Part shown: positions 1 to 8,089 of the stretch, one piece after another
Layout: each line of letters opens with the position of its first letter
Position numbering within the stretch: the first letter of the stretch is position 1
Assembly: GCF_014692525.1 (NCBI RefSeq)
Contig: NZ_JACNYL010000002.1
Location: 744,001-808,000 of the forward strand
DNA from: Sphingobacterium chuzhouense
GTDB lineage: Bacteria > Bacteroidota > Bacteroidia > Sphingobacteriales > Sphingobacteriaceae
Length of the DNA stretch: 64,000 bases
Reading direction: 5' to 3'
The notes under the pieces: generated by a model
Database searches by the model: none
What the model was told of the DNA's origin: nothing
The model's input: the letters and a program-made list of their open reading frames with translations, nothing else
Made by a program: the position numbers and the translations under genes

Positions 1-384
1 GACGTCCTTTTCGCCAAACACGGCGCTCATGTGGGGTACTTGACGGATAAACTCCGTTGGATTTTTTAAAATCCCCTTTTCCACCAAATAAGCCCAAAAT
101 TGCTTAGAGATTTCAAACTGTTCTGCAATATTAATTGCTTTATCTATTTTAACACTACCATCGGGTTGTTCTGGCGTATAATTTAATTCGCATAAAGCAG
201 AATGCCCTGTACCGGCATTATTCCAGGCATCTGAACTTTCGGCGGCAACAACGTCCAGCCGCTCGATGATTTCGATATTGATGTCGGGACTTAGTTCATT
301 GATTAAAGTTCCCAACGTGGCGCTCATGATACCTGCACCGATCAATACGACATCGACTTCAGATTTTTTAGCTTTTTTACCCAT
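1..384 (-). CDS. mqo: Malate:quinone oxidoreductase, N-terminal part (cut by window edge)
   Basis: This is the first 128 codons of a reverse-strand gene that runs off the left edge, so there is no stop codon in view. Mqo is a peripheral membrane FAD enzyme that oxidises malate to oxaloacetate and passes electrons to quinone, in the TCA cycle and respiratory chain. After the start ([18 protein letters not shown]) there is a Rossmann dinucleotide-binding motif [10 protein letters not shown] at about residues 17-26. The stretch [20 protein letters not shown] at about 50-70 is the characteristic Mqo signature. The KFWAYL-like segment ([11 protein letters not shown]) and the [11 protein letters not shown] segment also fit Mqo. 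The start ATG is at 382-384. Identification is firm; C-terminal integrity cannot be judged. Confidence 0.95.
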   Translation of the reverse strand, partial: MGKKAKKSEVDVVLIGAGIMSATLGTLINELSPDINIEIIERLDVVAAESSDAWNNAGTGHSALCELNYTPEQPDGSVKIDKAINIAEQFEISKQFWAYLVEKGILKNPTEFIRQVPHMSAVFGEKDV

Positions 385-463
385 AGTTTCAAAATTGCGT
401 ACAAAATTAACATTCAAATTGGTTATAACCGAATGAAAGTGTCAAAATTCTTTCAAAAAGAAA

Positions 464-493
464 AAACCCATGGATATTTAAATCCATGGGTTT
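464..493 (-). terminator. Rho-independent terminator of the DUF4168 gene
   Basis: A 12-bp perfect stem (AAACCCATGGAT pairing with its inverse) with a 6-nt loop lies 30 nt past the stop of the 523-1047 gene. On the reverse strand it is followed by a run of six T. It also insulates mqo, which is transcribed in the same direction. Confidence 0.88.
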
Positions 494-522
494 GATGATA
501 TTAGTGTTGCAGCTGGTAAATA

Positions 523-1047
523 TCACTGCTGAGGTTGCGCGCCTTGTTCCTGTTGCAATTCTAGCAAAACACCATCCAACTCACCTTTTACTTTTTCGCT
601 GTTTTGATAAGCGTACATAATCTGTTCAAATGTTTGTATATCGATACCCTCTTCGGTTATCGCTGCTTGAATATTCCCTCCAATTTCATCTTGGATGTTC
701 ATTATTTTTTCAATCGCATTATTGAACATTTTCTGATCTTCAGCACTTTCATTTTGAAGCCCGTCTTCTGATTTTTCTTTTGCTTGGGCCATTTCATTGA
801 ACTTTTTCACCGTTAACCCTTCGTCTTTAACAGCGTTAGCCATACTCTCCTGTGCTCCCATCTGCAAGGCTTCCACTTTCGAACTGGCTTTCACGAACGA
901 TACTAATTCGTCTTTTTTGAAATCTTCTTTCAATTCCGGTGCTTGCATCGGATCGGGTGCTTGTGCCATAGCTCCAAGACCTCCCAGCATAATCACGGCT
1001 AATAAAATCACTTTTAATTTCTGCATAATAAATTTATTTCTGTTCAT
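523..1047 (-). CDS. DUF4168 family secreted protein
   Basis: A secreted protein of about 174 residues. The reading frame is open back to 1089. I place the start at 1047 (MNRNKFIMQKLKV...) because it gives a clean Sec signal peptide: basic start, hydrophobic core VILLAVIMLGG, and a cleavage site near AMAQA. A still shorter start at 1026 (MQKLKV) is also possible. The mature part is acidic and helical, with the repeated theme '..F.. ..A..K.. ..IM..' typical of DUF4168, a domain found in cell-envelope proteins of Bacteroidota and cyanobacteria with no defined biochemical role. The C-terminus is Gln-rich (LQQEQGAQPQQ). It sits alone between a terminator and a divergent promoter region shared with fabG. 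Function unknown. Confidence 0.72.
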   Translation of the reverse strand: MNRNKFIMQKLKVILLAVIMLGGLGAMAQAPDPMQAPELKEDFKKDELVSFVKASSKVEALQMGAQESMANAVKDEGLTVKKFNEMAQAKEKSEDGLQNESAEDQKMFNNAIEKIMNIQDEIGGNIQAAITEEGIDIQTFEQIMYAYQNSEKVKGELDGVLLELQQEQGAQPQQ

Positions 1048-1300
1048 ATTTATTCGTTTTTCGAAAACTTCCATATATATACAACGCACACAAATAATAT
1101 TATTGCCTAAACATATATTTATGTCCTAAACAAAACTAGTGTTTCGTCTTCATTATTGTGTTGAAATATTAGGCTAGAACGGGATGCAAGGCGAATTATA
1201 GACTAGTAGGCCGCAAAAATAGAAGACGAATAAAATTGTGATATTTTAGGATATTTAACATCTTTGTTGGATATTGGGGTTTAAAAAGAAAAACAAACAG

Positions 1301-2044
1301 ATGAAATTATTAGAAGGCAAAACAGCTCTAGTTACAGGAGCATCAAAAGGTATCGGCAGAAAAATTGCCGAAGTTTTTGCTCAGCATGGAGCGAACGTTG
1401 CATTTACCTATTTATCTTCTGTAGAAAAGGGAGAAGCATTAGAAAAGGAATTACAAGCTTTTGGAGCACGTGTAAAAGGTTTCCGTTCCGATGCATCAAA
1501 ATTTGACGAGGCAGAAAAATTAATCGAAGATATCGTTGCTGAATTTGGAACAATCGATGTCGTCGTCAACAACGCGGGGATTACAAAAGACGGTCTGTTG
1601 ATGCGCATGACGGAAGAAAATTGGGATGATGTCATGAACGTCAACCTAAAATCCATTTTCAATGTGACCAAAGCAGCTTCGAAAATTATGATGAAAAACC
1701 GTAAAGGTTCGTTTATCAATATGAGTTCGGTTGTGGGCGTACAGGGTAATGCCGGACAAGCGAATTATGCTGCTTCTAAAGCAGGGATTATTGGTTTCTC
1801 TAAATCTGTAGCAAAAGAATTGGGTTCCCGCAATATCCGTACGAATGTAATCGCTCCTGGATTTATCCGCACGGAGATGACAGAGGTGCTTGATCCGAAA
1901 GTCGTCGCCGGATGGGAAGCAAATATTCCATTGAAACGTGCCGGAGAAGCAGAAGACGTGGCCAATGCCTGTCTATTCCTAGCATCTGATCTATCCTCTT
2001 ATATTAATGGACAGGTTATTCCGGTAGATGGTGGTATGTTATAG
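1301..2044 (+). CDS. fabG: 3-oxoacyl-[acyl-carrier-protein] reductase FabG
   Basis: A classical short-chain dehydrogenase of 247 residues, the usual FabG length. It performs the NADPH-dependent reduction of 3-oxoacyl-ACP in type II fatty acid synthesis in the cytoplasm. Visible motifs: cofactor-binding TGASKGIG at about 13-20, NNAG at about 90, and the catalytic Ser-Tyr-Lys set in INMSSVVGVQGNAGQANYAASK. The IAPGFIRTEMT segment and the C-terminal YINGQVIPVDGGM are typical of FabG. The open frame extends to 1274, but the family begins at MKLLEGKTALVTG, so I use the ATG at 1301. The gene is monocistronic, with a terminator 25 nt after the stop. FabG cannot be told with certainty from other FabG-like SDRs by sequence, but the match is close. 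Confidence 0.9.
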   Translation: MKLLEGKTALVTGASKGIGRKIAEVFAQHGANVAFTYLSSVEKGEALEKELQAFGARVKGFRSDASKFDEAEKLIEDIVAEFGTIDVVVNNAGITKDGLLMRMTEENWDDVMNVNLKSIFNVTKAASKIMMKNRKGSFINMSSVVGVQGNAGQANYAASKAGIIGFSKSVAKELGSRNIRTNVIAPGFIRTEMTEVLDPKVVAGWEANIPLKRAGEAEDVANACLFLASDLSSYINGQVIPVDGGML

Positions 2045-2068
2045 GTGTGCAGAATGTAAAAAAATGTT

Positions 2069-2100
2069 AAAGCCCTTGACAGGAATGTCGAGGGCTTTTT
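2069..2100 (+). terminator. Rho-independent terminator after fabG
   Basis: Stem AAAGCCCTTGACA / TGTCGAGGGCTTT (one mismatch) with a short GGAAT-type loop, followed by a T run reaching 2100. It lies 25 nt past the fabG stop. Confidence 0.88.
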
Positions 2101-2151
2101 AATTTTATGCCAATAATTAATAAAACCAACTCTTTTTAAAATTTTTGCTTT

Positions 2152-3279
2152 ATGCTAAAAAGTCGAATAATCTATTTATTGGGCATGATTTTGGCATCAA
2201 ACGTTGCCTTTGCTCAAAATTTGCAGTTGTACACGACCTATCCGAAGATTTCGGTGTCACCAGGAGAGGTCATTGATTACAATGTGGAACTGATCAACAA
2301 CAGTTCGGTTACACGAAACGGAAGAATCAGCTTGCAGAATCTCCCAAAAAATTGGGATTATGAAATGAAGTCGGGGAATTATAGTGCGGAAGAAATCTCC
2401 GTTTTACCGAAAGAACGTAAATCCCTTAACCTCAAAGTGATCGTACCCTCTAAAATAGAGAAGGGGCAGTACCGATTCCAGCTGGTCGCGCAAGGCGAAT
2501 CATCTTTACCCCTAACCGTTGATGTCACCACCGATGGGAAATCATCGTCAGAATTCAACAGTCCGCAAACCAATATGGAAGGTTCGGCAAAATCAACCTT
2601 TACGTTCAACGCCTCCTTGTTAAATCGTTCTTCAGAAGCACAGGTATATCGCTTGGGCGCCAATCTTCAACCTGGGTGGGGCGCAACGTTTAAGGTAGAT
2701 GGAAAGCAAGTTTCATCTGTTAATATAGAAGGAAATCAACGGAAGGATATCTTAGTTGAAATCCTTCCTCCGGAAAGTGTCAAAAAGGGGAAATACACGA
2801 TCCCGCTATTTGCCCAAAGTCCGCTAAATCAATCCGATCTTTCTTTGGAAGTCGTGATTACGGGTTCCTATGGATTACAGCTCACCACACCCGAGGGATT
2901 ATTGAGTACAACCGCCACGGCCAACCGAGATAAATCGATTCAATTTTTGGTTAAAAACACCGGTAGCTCGGATTTGAGCCAAATCAATCTCAATGCTTCT
3001 GCCCCTTCACAGTGGGAAGCCCACTTCGAGCCCAGCCGGATCAGCACGCTCAAAGCTGGCGAGAGCCAAACCGTTACAGCCATCATTAAACCCGCTAAAA
3101 AGGCTATTGCAGGAGACTATCAAATTACATTAGATGCAAAAAATAACGAAACGAGCGATAGTGTTAAATTTCGCGTGACCGTCGAAACTTCTCTATTATG
3201 GGGTTGGGTGGGAATTTTGATTATAGCCATCGCTGTTGCACTTGTTTATTTTTTGATCCGCAAATATGGAAGGAGATAA
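2152..3279 (+). CDS. NEW3-domain membrane-anchored protein of an ABC transporter operon
   Basis: A 375-residue exported protein. It has a signal peptide (cleavage near VAFAQN), about three tandem Ig-like beta-sandwich repeats (roughly residues 25-125, 135-240 and 245-345) with the repeated themes 'PG..I.Y.V.L.N.S' and 'GSYGLQLTTPEGLLS', and one C-terminal transmembrane helix (LLWGWVGILIIAIAVALVYF) with a basic cytoplasmic tail. The repeats resemble the NPCBM-associated NEW3 domain of COG1470 proteins. Those are often encoded with an ABC ATPase and an ABC-2 permease, exactly as here: the next gene begins 1 nt after this stop. It is probably an extracytoplasmic accessory subunit of that exporter. 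Substrate unknown. Confidence 0.75.
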   Translation: MLKSRIIYLLGMILASNVAFAQNLQLYTTYPKISVSPGEVIDYNVELINNSSVTRNGRISLQNLPKNWDYEMKSGNYSAEEISVLPKERKSLNLKVIVPSKIEKGQYRFQLVAQGESSLPLTVDVTTDGKSSSEFNSPQTNMEGSAKSTFTFNASLLNRSSEAQVYRLGANLQPGWGATFKVDGKQVSSVNIEGNQRKDILVEILPPESVKKGKYTIPLFAQSPLNQSDLSLEVVITGSYGLQLTTPEGLLSTTATANRDKSIQFLVKNTGSSDLSQINLNASAPSQWEAHFEPSRISTLKAGESQTVTAIIKPAKKAIAGDYQITLDAKNNETSDSVKFRVTVETSLLWGWVGILIIAIAVALVYFLIRKYGRR

Positions 3280-3280
3280 A

Positions 3281-4237
3281 ATGGACAACCCTATTATTCG
3301 CGTAAGGAAATTGACGAAAATGTATGGGGATTTCACCGCAGTAGACCAGCTGGATCTTGACATCACAACTGGTGAGATTTTTGGTCTGTTGGGACCAAAC
3401 GGTGCCGGAAAATCGACAACTATTTTGATGCTTCTCGGTTTAAGCGAACCTACATCCGGCGAAATAGAGATTTGTGACACCGATCCCGTCCGGTCACCTA
3501 TCGCCGTCAAGCGTTTGGTAGGATATCTACCCGACAACATCGGCTTTTATGAGAGTTGGACTGCGCTCGAAAATCTGATCTTGACAGCACAATTGAATGG
3601 GGTTTCTTACACGGAAGCGAAAAGACGTTCTCTTTCCTTATTGGAAAAAGTAGGTCTTCAGGATGTGGCTGAAAAAAAAGTAGGTAAATTTTCCAGAGGG
3701 ATGCGGCAACGGCTTGGCTTAGCAGACAGTTTGATCAAAGAACCCAAAGTTTTGATCTTGGATGAACCCACATTGGGATTGGACCCGATGGGTGTCAAAG
3801 ATTTCACGTCGCTTATATTACGTCTGAGCCGGGAGGAAAAACTAACTGTCATCCTATCCAGTCACCAGCTCTATCAAGTACAGCAAATCTGTGATCGGGT
3901 GGGTTTGTTTATTAAAGGCAAGTTGGTCGCCGATGGCCCTATTCAAGGTTTGGCATCACGTCTATTCCAAGACAAGCCTCGTCATATTCAACTCAAAGTG
4001 CACCAAACAGATACGCAGCGAACCCACCGTATCTTGGAAGAGATGCAAAATATGAAGTCAATCGAACAAAAAGACGATCTTTTTCTCATCGATGCAGATG
4101 AAATTATCGTACACCATGTGGCAAAAAAGCTGGTGGAGCACGATATTCATATAATACAGCTGCAACAACGCACGTATGGTATCGAAGATATTTATGCTCA
4201 TTATTTTGAAGGAGGATCTACCGATGACGCTAAATAA
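3281..4237 (+). CDS. ABC transporter ATP-binding protein
   Basis: A cytoplasmic ATPase subunit of 318 residues. Motifs: Walker A GPNGAGKST at about 39-47, Q-loop region in the VGYLPDN segment, signature FSRGMRQRLGLA, Walker B VLILDEPTLGLDP, and the H-loop SSHQ. The C-terminal 100 residues form the accessory domain common in CcmA/NosF-type ATPases. I chose the ATG at 3281 rather than the open-frame start at 3266, because AAGGAG lies just upstream and the upstream gene ends at 3279. The downstream permease starts inside the last codons of this gene. This arrangement (NEW3 protein, ATPase, ABC-2 permease) resembles NosF/NosY-type exporters; the substrate cannot be read from the sequence. Confidence 0.92.
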   Translation: MDNPIIRVRKLTKMYGDFTAVDQLDLDITTGEIFGLLGPNGAGKSTTILMLLGLSEPTSGEIEICDTDPVRSPIAVKRLVGYLPDNIGFYESWTALENLILTAQLNGVSYTEAKRRSLSLLEKVGLQDVAEKKVGKFSRGMRQRLGLADSLIKEPKVLILDEPTLGLDPMGVKDFTSLILRLSREEKLTVILSSHQLYQVQQICDRVGLFIKGKLVADGPIQGLASRLFQDKPRHIQLKVHQTDTQRTHRILEEMQNMKSIEQKDDLFLIDADEIIVHHVAKKLVEHDIHIIQLQQRTYGIEDIYAHYFEGGSTDDAK

Positions 4238-5192
4238 AAATAATAACCTATATGCTTTCTCCATTTTAGTGAAGAAAGAAATTGCCGATCATATCCGTAG
4301 CTGGAAATTCATTATCCTGTTGGCTATCATTCTGTTGACATGTATAGCCTCTTTATACACAGCTTTACAGGCATTGAAAAATACCGCACCAGTACCGAAC
4401 GATCCTGACGCGGCATTTTTCTTCCTTAAGATTTTTACCACATCCGATGGCACGATGCCTTCATTTCACCTATTCGTTGGCTTTTTAGGTCCGTTGCTCG
4501 GCATTTGTTTGGGGTTTGATGCTGTCAACTCCGAATTTAACGGACGTATGTTGGGCCGTATCCTGTCCCAGCCTATCCACCGGGATTATTTCCTCAATGC
4601 TAAATTCATTGGCGCACTAACTGTGATAGGCGTTTTATTTACGTCCCTTATTCTCCTAACCATCGGAGCCGCGACTTTATTGGTAGGTTTTCCGCCAACC
4701 TTTATGGAATGCAACAGGCTTTTCCTGTTCACGCTGTTAACCATCGTGTATGTTGCTTTCTGGCTCAATTTATCCATCCTGTTTTCGGTTCGTTTTAGGC
4801 ATACGGCGACGTCTGCTTTGGTAGCCATTGCCATTTGGTTATTCTTCACGGTATTCTACCCTATTATTATCAATATCGTAGCAAAAGCCGTACAACCGAA
4901 CCCGTACGCTTCGGACGCAGAAATCATGCAATACCAACATTTTATGCTGACACTCATGCGCTTTGCTCCGAGCCAGCTCTATAGTGATGGAACGAATATG
5001 TTACTCATGCCGTCCATCAGAAGTCTAGGGCCTTTACACATGGAGCAATTGCAGGGAGCAATACCGTCACCTTTGCCTATTTGGGAAAGTATCAAAGTAG
5101 CCTGGTCACAGATGGTGGCATTGATCGCCTGTACTATTGTGTGTTTTGCGGCTTCTTATTATTTTTTTATGCGTAAGGAAATCCGTTGCTAA
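4224..5192 (+). CDS. ABC-2 type transporter permease (NosY-like)
   Basis: A membrane protein of 322 residues with about six transmembrane helices. The first is at FIILLAIILLTCIASLY; later ones are at FLGPLLGICLGF, TVIGVLFTSLILLTIGAATLLV, LLTIVYVAFWLNLSILF, LVAIAIWLFFTVFYPIII and MVALIACTIVCFAASYYFF. The N-terminus has the KKEIADHIRSWKF pattern of ABC-2 permeases, and the GRMLGRILSQPIHR cytoplasmic loop is the family hallmark. The start ATG at 4224 has a strong Shine-Dalgarno (AGGAGG at 4210-4215) and overlaps the ATPase gene by 14 nt, which implies translational coupling. It is the last gene of the three-gene operon. Confidence 0.88.
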   Translation: MTLNKNNNLYAFSILVKKEIADHIRSWKFIILLAIILLTCIASLYTALQALKNTAPVPNDPDAAFFFLKIFTTSDGTMPSFHLFVGFLGPLLGICLGFDAVNSEFNGRMLGRILSQPIHRDYFLNAKFIGALTVIGVLFTSLILLTIGAATLLVGFPPTFMECNRLFLFTLLTIVYVAFWLNLSILFSVRFRHTATSALVAIAIWLFFTVFYPIIINIVAKAVQPNPYASDAEIMQYQHFMLTLMRFAPSQLYSDGTNMLLMPSIRSLGPLHMEQLQGAIPSPLPIWESIKVAWSQMVALIACTIVCFAASYYFFMRKEIRC

Positions 5193-5194
5193 AG

Positions 5195-5220
5195 AAAGGG
5201 GGATAGATTTCCCCCTTTTA
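5195..5220 (+). terminator. Terminator of the ABC transporter operon
   Basis: AAAGGGGG, an 8-nt loop, then CCCCCTTTT, immediately after the permease stop codon. Confidence 0.88.
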
Positions 5221-5256
5221 ATTTACATTCCTATATTTGTTTTTAACAATATAAGC

Positions 5257-6231
5257 ATGCAAGAACGTATTTTTTCGATCGACAGCGAGGAGAAATTTAA
5301 TGAGGTTTGTTTAGAGGTATACCATTATCAAAAGGTCAATTGTCCCGTTTATGGAAAATACGTAGACTTATTAGGCAAAGCGAAAACCGATATCAATCAT
5401 TATACACAGATTCCTTTTTTACCGATCGATTTTTTTAAAACCCAACAGATACTTGCTGAAGGGCATCAAGCGGAAATTACTTTTACCAGTTCGGGCACGA
5501 CCGGTATGGTTACGAGCCAGCACCAGGTAGCGGACCTTTCATGGTACGAAAAGAGCTTTCGCTCTTGCTTTCAACGGTTTTACGGCGAGGTTGAAAATAT
5601 CGCAGTGTTGGCACTCCTTCCCTCCTATCTGGAACGTTCGGGTTCTTCGTTAATCTATATGGTTGATGATCTGATCGAAGGAAGCCAGCATCCGTCATCG
5701 GGCTATTTCTTATATAACCACGAAGATTTATGCAGCACGCTCCTTGAACTGAAAAAAAGCGGCACGAAAACGCTGTTAATTGGCGTGACATATGCGCTGC
5801 TGGATTTCTGCGAACAGTACCAAGTTGATTTTTCCAATCTTATGGTTATGGAAACGGGCGGTATGAAAGGTAAACGGAAAGAAATGATCCGGGAAGAGCT
5901 TCACCGGATCCTAACTAAAGGTTTTGGTGTAGAAAAGATACACTCGGAGTATGGTATGACGGAACTGCTCTCACAGGGGTATTCGTTTGGAGACGGAATT
6001 TTCCGGACGCCTCCCTGGATGAAAGTTTTGATGCGCGACACCAATGATCCATTAAGCCTTATCGAACACGGAAAAACAGGCGCTATCAATGTTATTGATC
6101 TAGCCAATTATTATTCCTGTTCGTTTATTGCTACTCAAGATCTGGGAAAACTACACGAAGAAGGTAGTTTCGAAATTTTGGGTCGCTTCGACAATAGTGA
6201 TATCCGGGGATGCAATTTATTGGTGCAGTGA
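5257..6231 (+). CDS. LuxE/PaaK-like acyl-protein synthetase
   Basis: A 324-residue adenylate-forming enzyme resembling LuxE, the acyl-protein synthetase that activates fatty acids with ATP in bioluminescent bacteria. Visible features: the P-loop-like FTSSGTTG at about 78-85, the motif TGGMKGKRKEMIREEL near 205, and HSEYGMTELLSQGY near 230, all as in the LuxE/PaaK family. No luxC, luxD or luciferase genes are present, so a role in bioluminescence is not implied. Bacteroidota carry such stand-alone genes, probably for acyl activation in lipid or envelope metabolism. The ATG at 5257 is favoured over the long upstream extension, which runs through the preceding terminator. A possible promoter element TATATTTG lies at 5232-5239. 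Confidence 0.8.
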   Translation: MQERIFSIDSEEKFNEVCLEVYHYQKVNCPVYGKYVDLLGKAKTDINHYTQIPFLPIDFFKTQQILAEGHQAEITFTSSGTTGMVTSQHQVADLSWYEKSFRSCFQRFYGEVENIAVLALLPSYLERSGSSLIYMVDDLIEGSQHPSSGYFLYNHEDLCSTLLELKKSGTKTLLIGVTYALLDFCEQYQVDFSNLMVMETGGMKGKRKEMIREELHRILTKGFGVEKIHSEYGMTELLSQGYSFGDGIFRTPPWMKVLMRDTNDPLSLIEHGKTGAINVIDLANYYSCSFIATQDLGKLHEEGSFEILGRFDNSDIRGCNLLVQ

Positions 6232-6237
6232 TTAAAA

Positions 6238-7095
6238 TCACTGTAAACTCGGATCACTAAATGTATTTCCTGCATTGATGTCTCCCGTATCATAACCTTT
6301 TTTAAACCAATAAGCACGTTGTTCAGAAGTGCCGTGGGTAAACGATTCGGGATTACTGTGTCCATGTGCCTGCTCCTGTAAATGGTCATCACCTACCGCA
6401 GCTGCAGCACGCATACCATCGACAATATCGTCATAGGTCAGTTCGATATCGGAGTAATTCTTGACATGATGGGCCCAGACACCGGCATAAAAATCCGCCT
6501 GTAATTCGGTCATGACCGATACTTTATTGTATTCACGCTCGCTCATTTTTGCACGCATAGCATTGGTTTGCTGCAGTACACCCAGTACATTTTGTATATG
6601 ATGTCCCACCTCATGGGCAATAACATAAGCTAAAGCGAATTCACCCTTTGCCCCAAACTTTTTTGACAACTCTTCGTTAAAGCTAAGATCCAGATAGATC
6701 TTTTGGTCACCTGGGCAGTAAAATGGTCCAAAGGCCGATTGTCCTACACCACATCCTGCGGTTTCTATCGCACCATTATATACAGTTAATTTGGTGACCG
6801 GATACTCCGATCCATTGGTTGCAAAAATGTTTTTCCAGACGTCCTCTGTGCTTCCCAAAACGATATCAGCAAAATCTATCAATCGATCTTCCTCAGGTGT
6901 CGACCGGTATTCGCCCTGTTCCGTCGGAGCGGTTTGCTGCATCTGGTTCAGTAACTGCTCCGGATCTCCGCCCAATAAAAAGCCGATAATCAGGACGATA
7001 ACGCCACCAATCCCACCTAATGTTAGCTTCTGCCCTCCGCTCATTCCTCGTTTGTCTTCGATATTGCCGCTTCTACGGCCGCCTTGCCACTTCAT
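6238..7095 (-). CDS. Neutral zinc metallopeptidase, YpfJ family
   Basis: A 285-residue membrane-anchored metalloprotease. It begins with the family signature MKWQGGRRSGNIEDKRG, then one transmembrane helix (GGIGGVIVLIIGFLL), a Gln/Pro-rich linker, and the catalytic zinc site AYVIAHEVGHHIQ (HExxH) near residue 160. QADFYAGVWAHH further on supplies the likely third zinc ligand. The segment CGVGQSAFGPFYCPGDQKIYLDLSF is also diagnostic. The protease domain would sit outside the cytoplasm. Substrates in Bacteroidota are unknown. It ends 7 nt from the stop of the convergent LuxE-like gene. The start at 7095 matches the family start. Confidence 0.92.
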   Translation of the reverse strand: MKWQGGRRSGNIEDKRGMSGGQKLTLGGIGGVIVLIIGFLLGGDPEQLLNQMQQTAPTEQGEYRSTPEEDRLIDFADIVLGSTEDVWKNIFATNGSEYPVTKLTVYNGAIETAGCGVGQSAFGPFYCPGDQKIYLDLSFNEELSKKFGAKGEFALAYVIAHEVGHHIQNVLGVLQQTNAMRAKMSEREYNKVSVMTELQADFYAGVWAHHVKNYSDIELTYDDIVDGMRAAAAVGDDHLQEQAHGHSNPESFTHGTSEQRAYWFKKGYDTGDINAGNTFSDPSLQ

Positions 7096-7187
7096 AATTT
7101 TATCTGTTTAAATTCCAATACTACAAAATATTTGCCAAGAATGTATATCCATATTTTTTCGTATTTTCGCAGTTCAACCCGGTTATT

Positions 7188-7766
7188 ATGTCTTTAGAAC
7201 AACAATTGATAGAAAGAAGCAACAATATATGTGAATTGTGTAATAATACAACAACGTTATCCATATATACAGTTCCTCCTTTCGATCAGCAAACAATTGA
7301 CAATGTTATTTATGTATGCAACACCTGTCTGGATCAAATCGAGAAAAGAGAACAATTGGATGCCGAACATTGGAAAGTACTTTCCGAAACGATGTGGTCA
7401 GCGTACCCTGCTGTGCAGATAGTAGCATGGCGTATGTTAAGCAGACTACGGCATGAAGGCTGGGCGTCCGATAACCTTGATATTTTGTATCTCGATGATG
7501 AAAATTTAGAATGGGCGAAAAAAACAGGTGACCATGAACAGGAAGGAACTGTACAATTTCATATAGATAGCAACGGTACCCGCCTCTATGAGGGAGATAC
7601 CGTGGTGCTTGTTAAAACATTGGATGTAAAAGGATCTTCTCTTTCTGCGAAGTTAGGTACTGTCGTCAAAAACATCCGTCTAGTACCAGACAACCCTGAA
7701 CAAATCGAAGGTAAAATAGAAGGACAGACAATTGTTATTTTGACTAAGTACCTGCGGAAAGGATAA
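7188..7766 (+). CDS. PhnA/YjdM domain-containing protein
   Basis: A 192-residue cytoplasmic protein. The N-terminal half has a zinc-ribbon-like pattern, with CELC at about 15-18 and CNTC at about 44-47. The C-terminal 60 residues (DSNGTRLYEGDTVVLVKTLDVKGSS ... GTVVKNIRLV) form the small beta-barrel PhnA domain. It is named for the E. coli gene near the phosphonate operon, but PhnA/YjdM is not a phosphonate-cleaving enzyme and its role is unclear. Here it is about three times longer at the N-terminus than minimal PhnA, an architecture seen in Bacteroidota. Monocistronic, divergent from the metalloprotease. Confidence 0.85.
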   Translation: MSLEQQLIERSNNICELCNNTTTLSIYTVPPFDQQTIDNVIYVCNTCLDQIEKREQLDAEHWKVLSETMWSAYPAVQIVAWRMLSRLRHEGWASDNLDILYLDDENLEWAKKTGDHEQEGTVQFHIDSNGTRLYEGDTVVLVKTLDVKGSSLSAKLGTVVKNIRLVPDNPEQIEGKIEGQTIVILTKYLRKG

Positions 7767-7798
7767 TAAGTGCCGATTTTTTTAAAGTTTGAGATTAA

Positions 7799-8053
7799 TT
7801 AATCAATCAGCGTATCCATCTTGTTCTTTTCCACTGAATCTGTTGTTCCTGTTCCTATTCCGGCCGAATCCTGCATTTCGTGCAGCATTTCATCAGGTTG
7901 GTTAAGGTTGTAGCGGGATCTATCCATCTCGCTTACTGGCCCGGGAGAAACGGTATCTGTATCCACATCAGAAGAATTGCTATTTCCGCCCGAGCAAGAA
8001 AAAAACAGTGCAGTGGCCATTAAAGCTACGATATATTTTATTTTATTCATCAT
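7799..8053 (-). CDS. Small putative lipoprotein
   Basis: An 84-residue protein with a type II signal peptide: basic start (MMNKIKYI), hydrophobic core VALMATALFF and lipobox FSC with the acylated Cys at about residue 20. The mature part is Ser/Asp-rich and low-complexity (GGNSNSSDVDTD), with no recognisable domain. It has the same style as the lipoprotein at 9017-9223 and lies in the same direction, 36 nt downstream of the SDR gene, so probably in one transcript. Function unknown. Confidence 0.7.
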   Translation of the reverse strand: MMNKIKYIVALMATALFFSCSGGNSNSSDVDTDTVSPGPVSEMDRSRYNLNQPDEMLHEMQDSAGIGTGTTDSVEKNKMDTLID

Positions 8054-8089
8054 GACTTGTTTTTTTGTTTAAAAAAATATCCCGTGTTA

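Noticed and set aside
797..1129. 110-codon plus-strand frame opposite the DUF4168 gene
   Set aside because: It is the antisense shadow of a gene with a good signal peptide and terminator, and its product is low-complexity Ser/Ala/Ile-rich.
5137..5256. N-terminal extension of the LuxE-like gene in the open frame
   Set aside because: It would run back through the terminator at 5195-5220 and into the ABC permease gene; the ATG at 5257 matches the family start.
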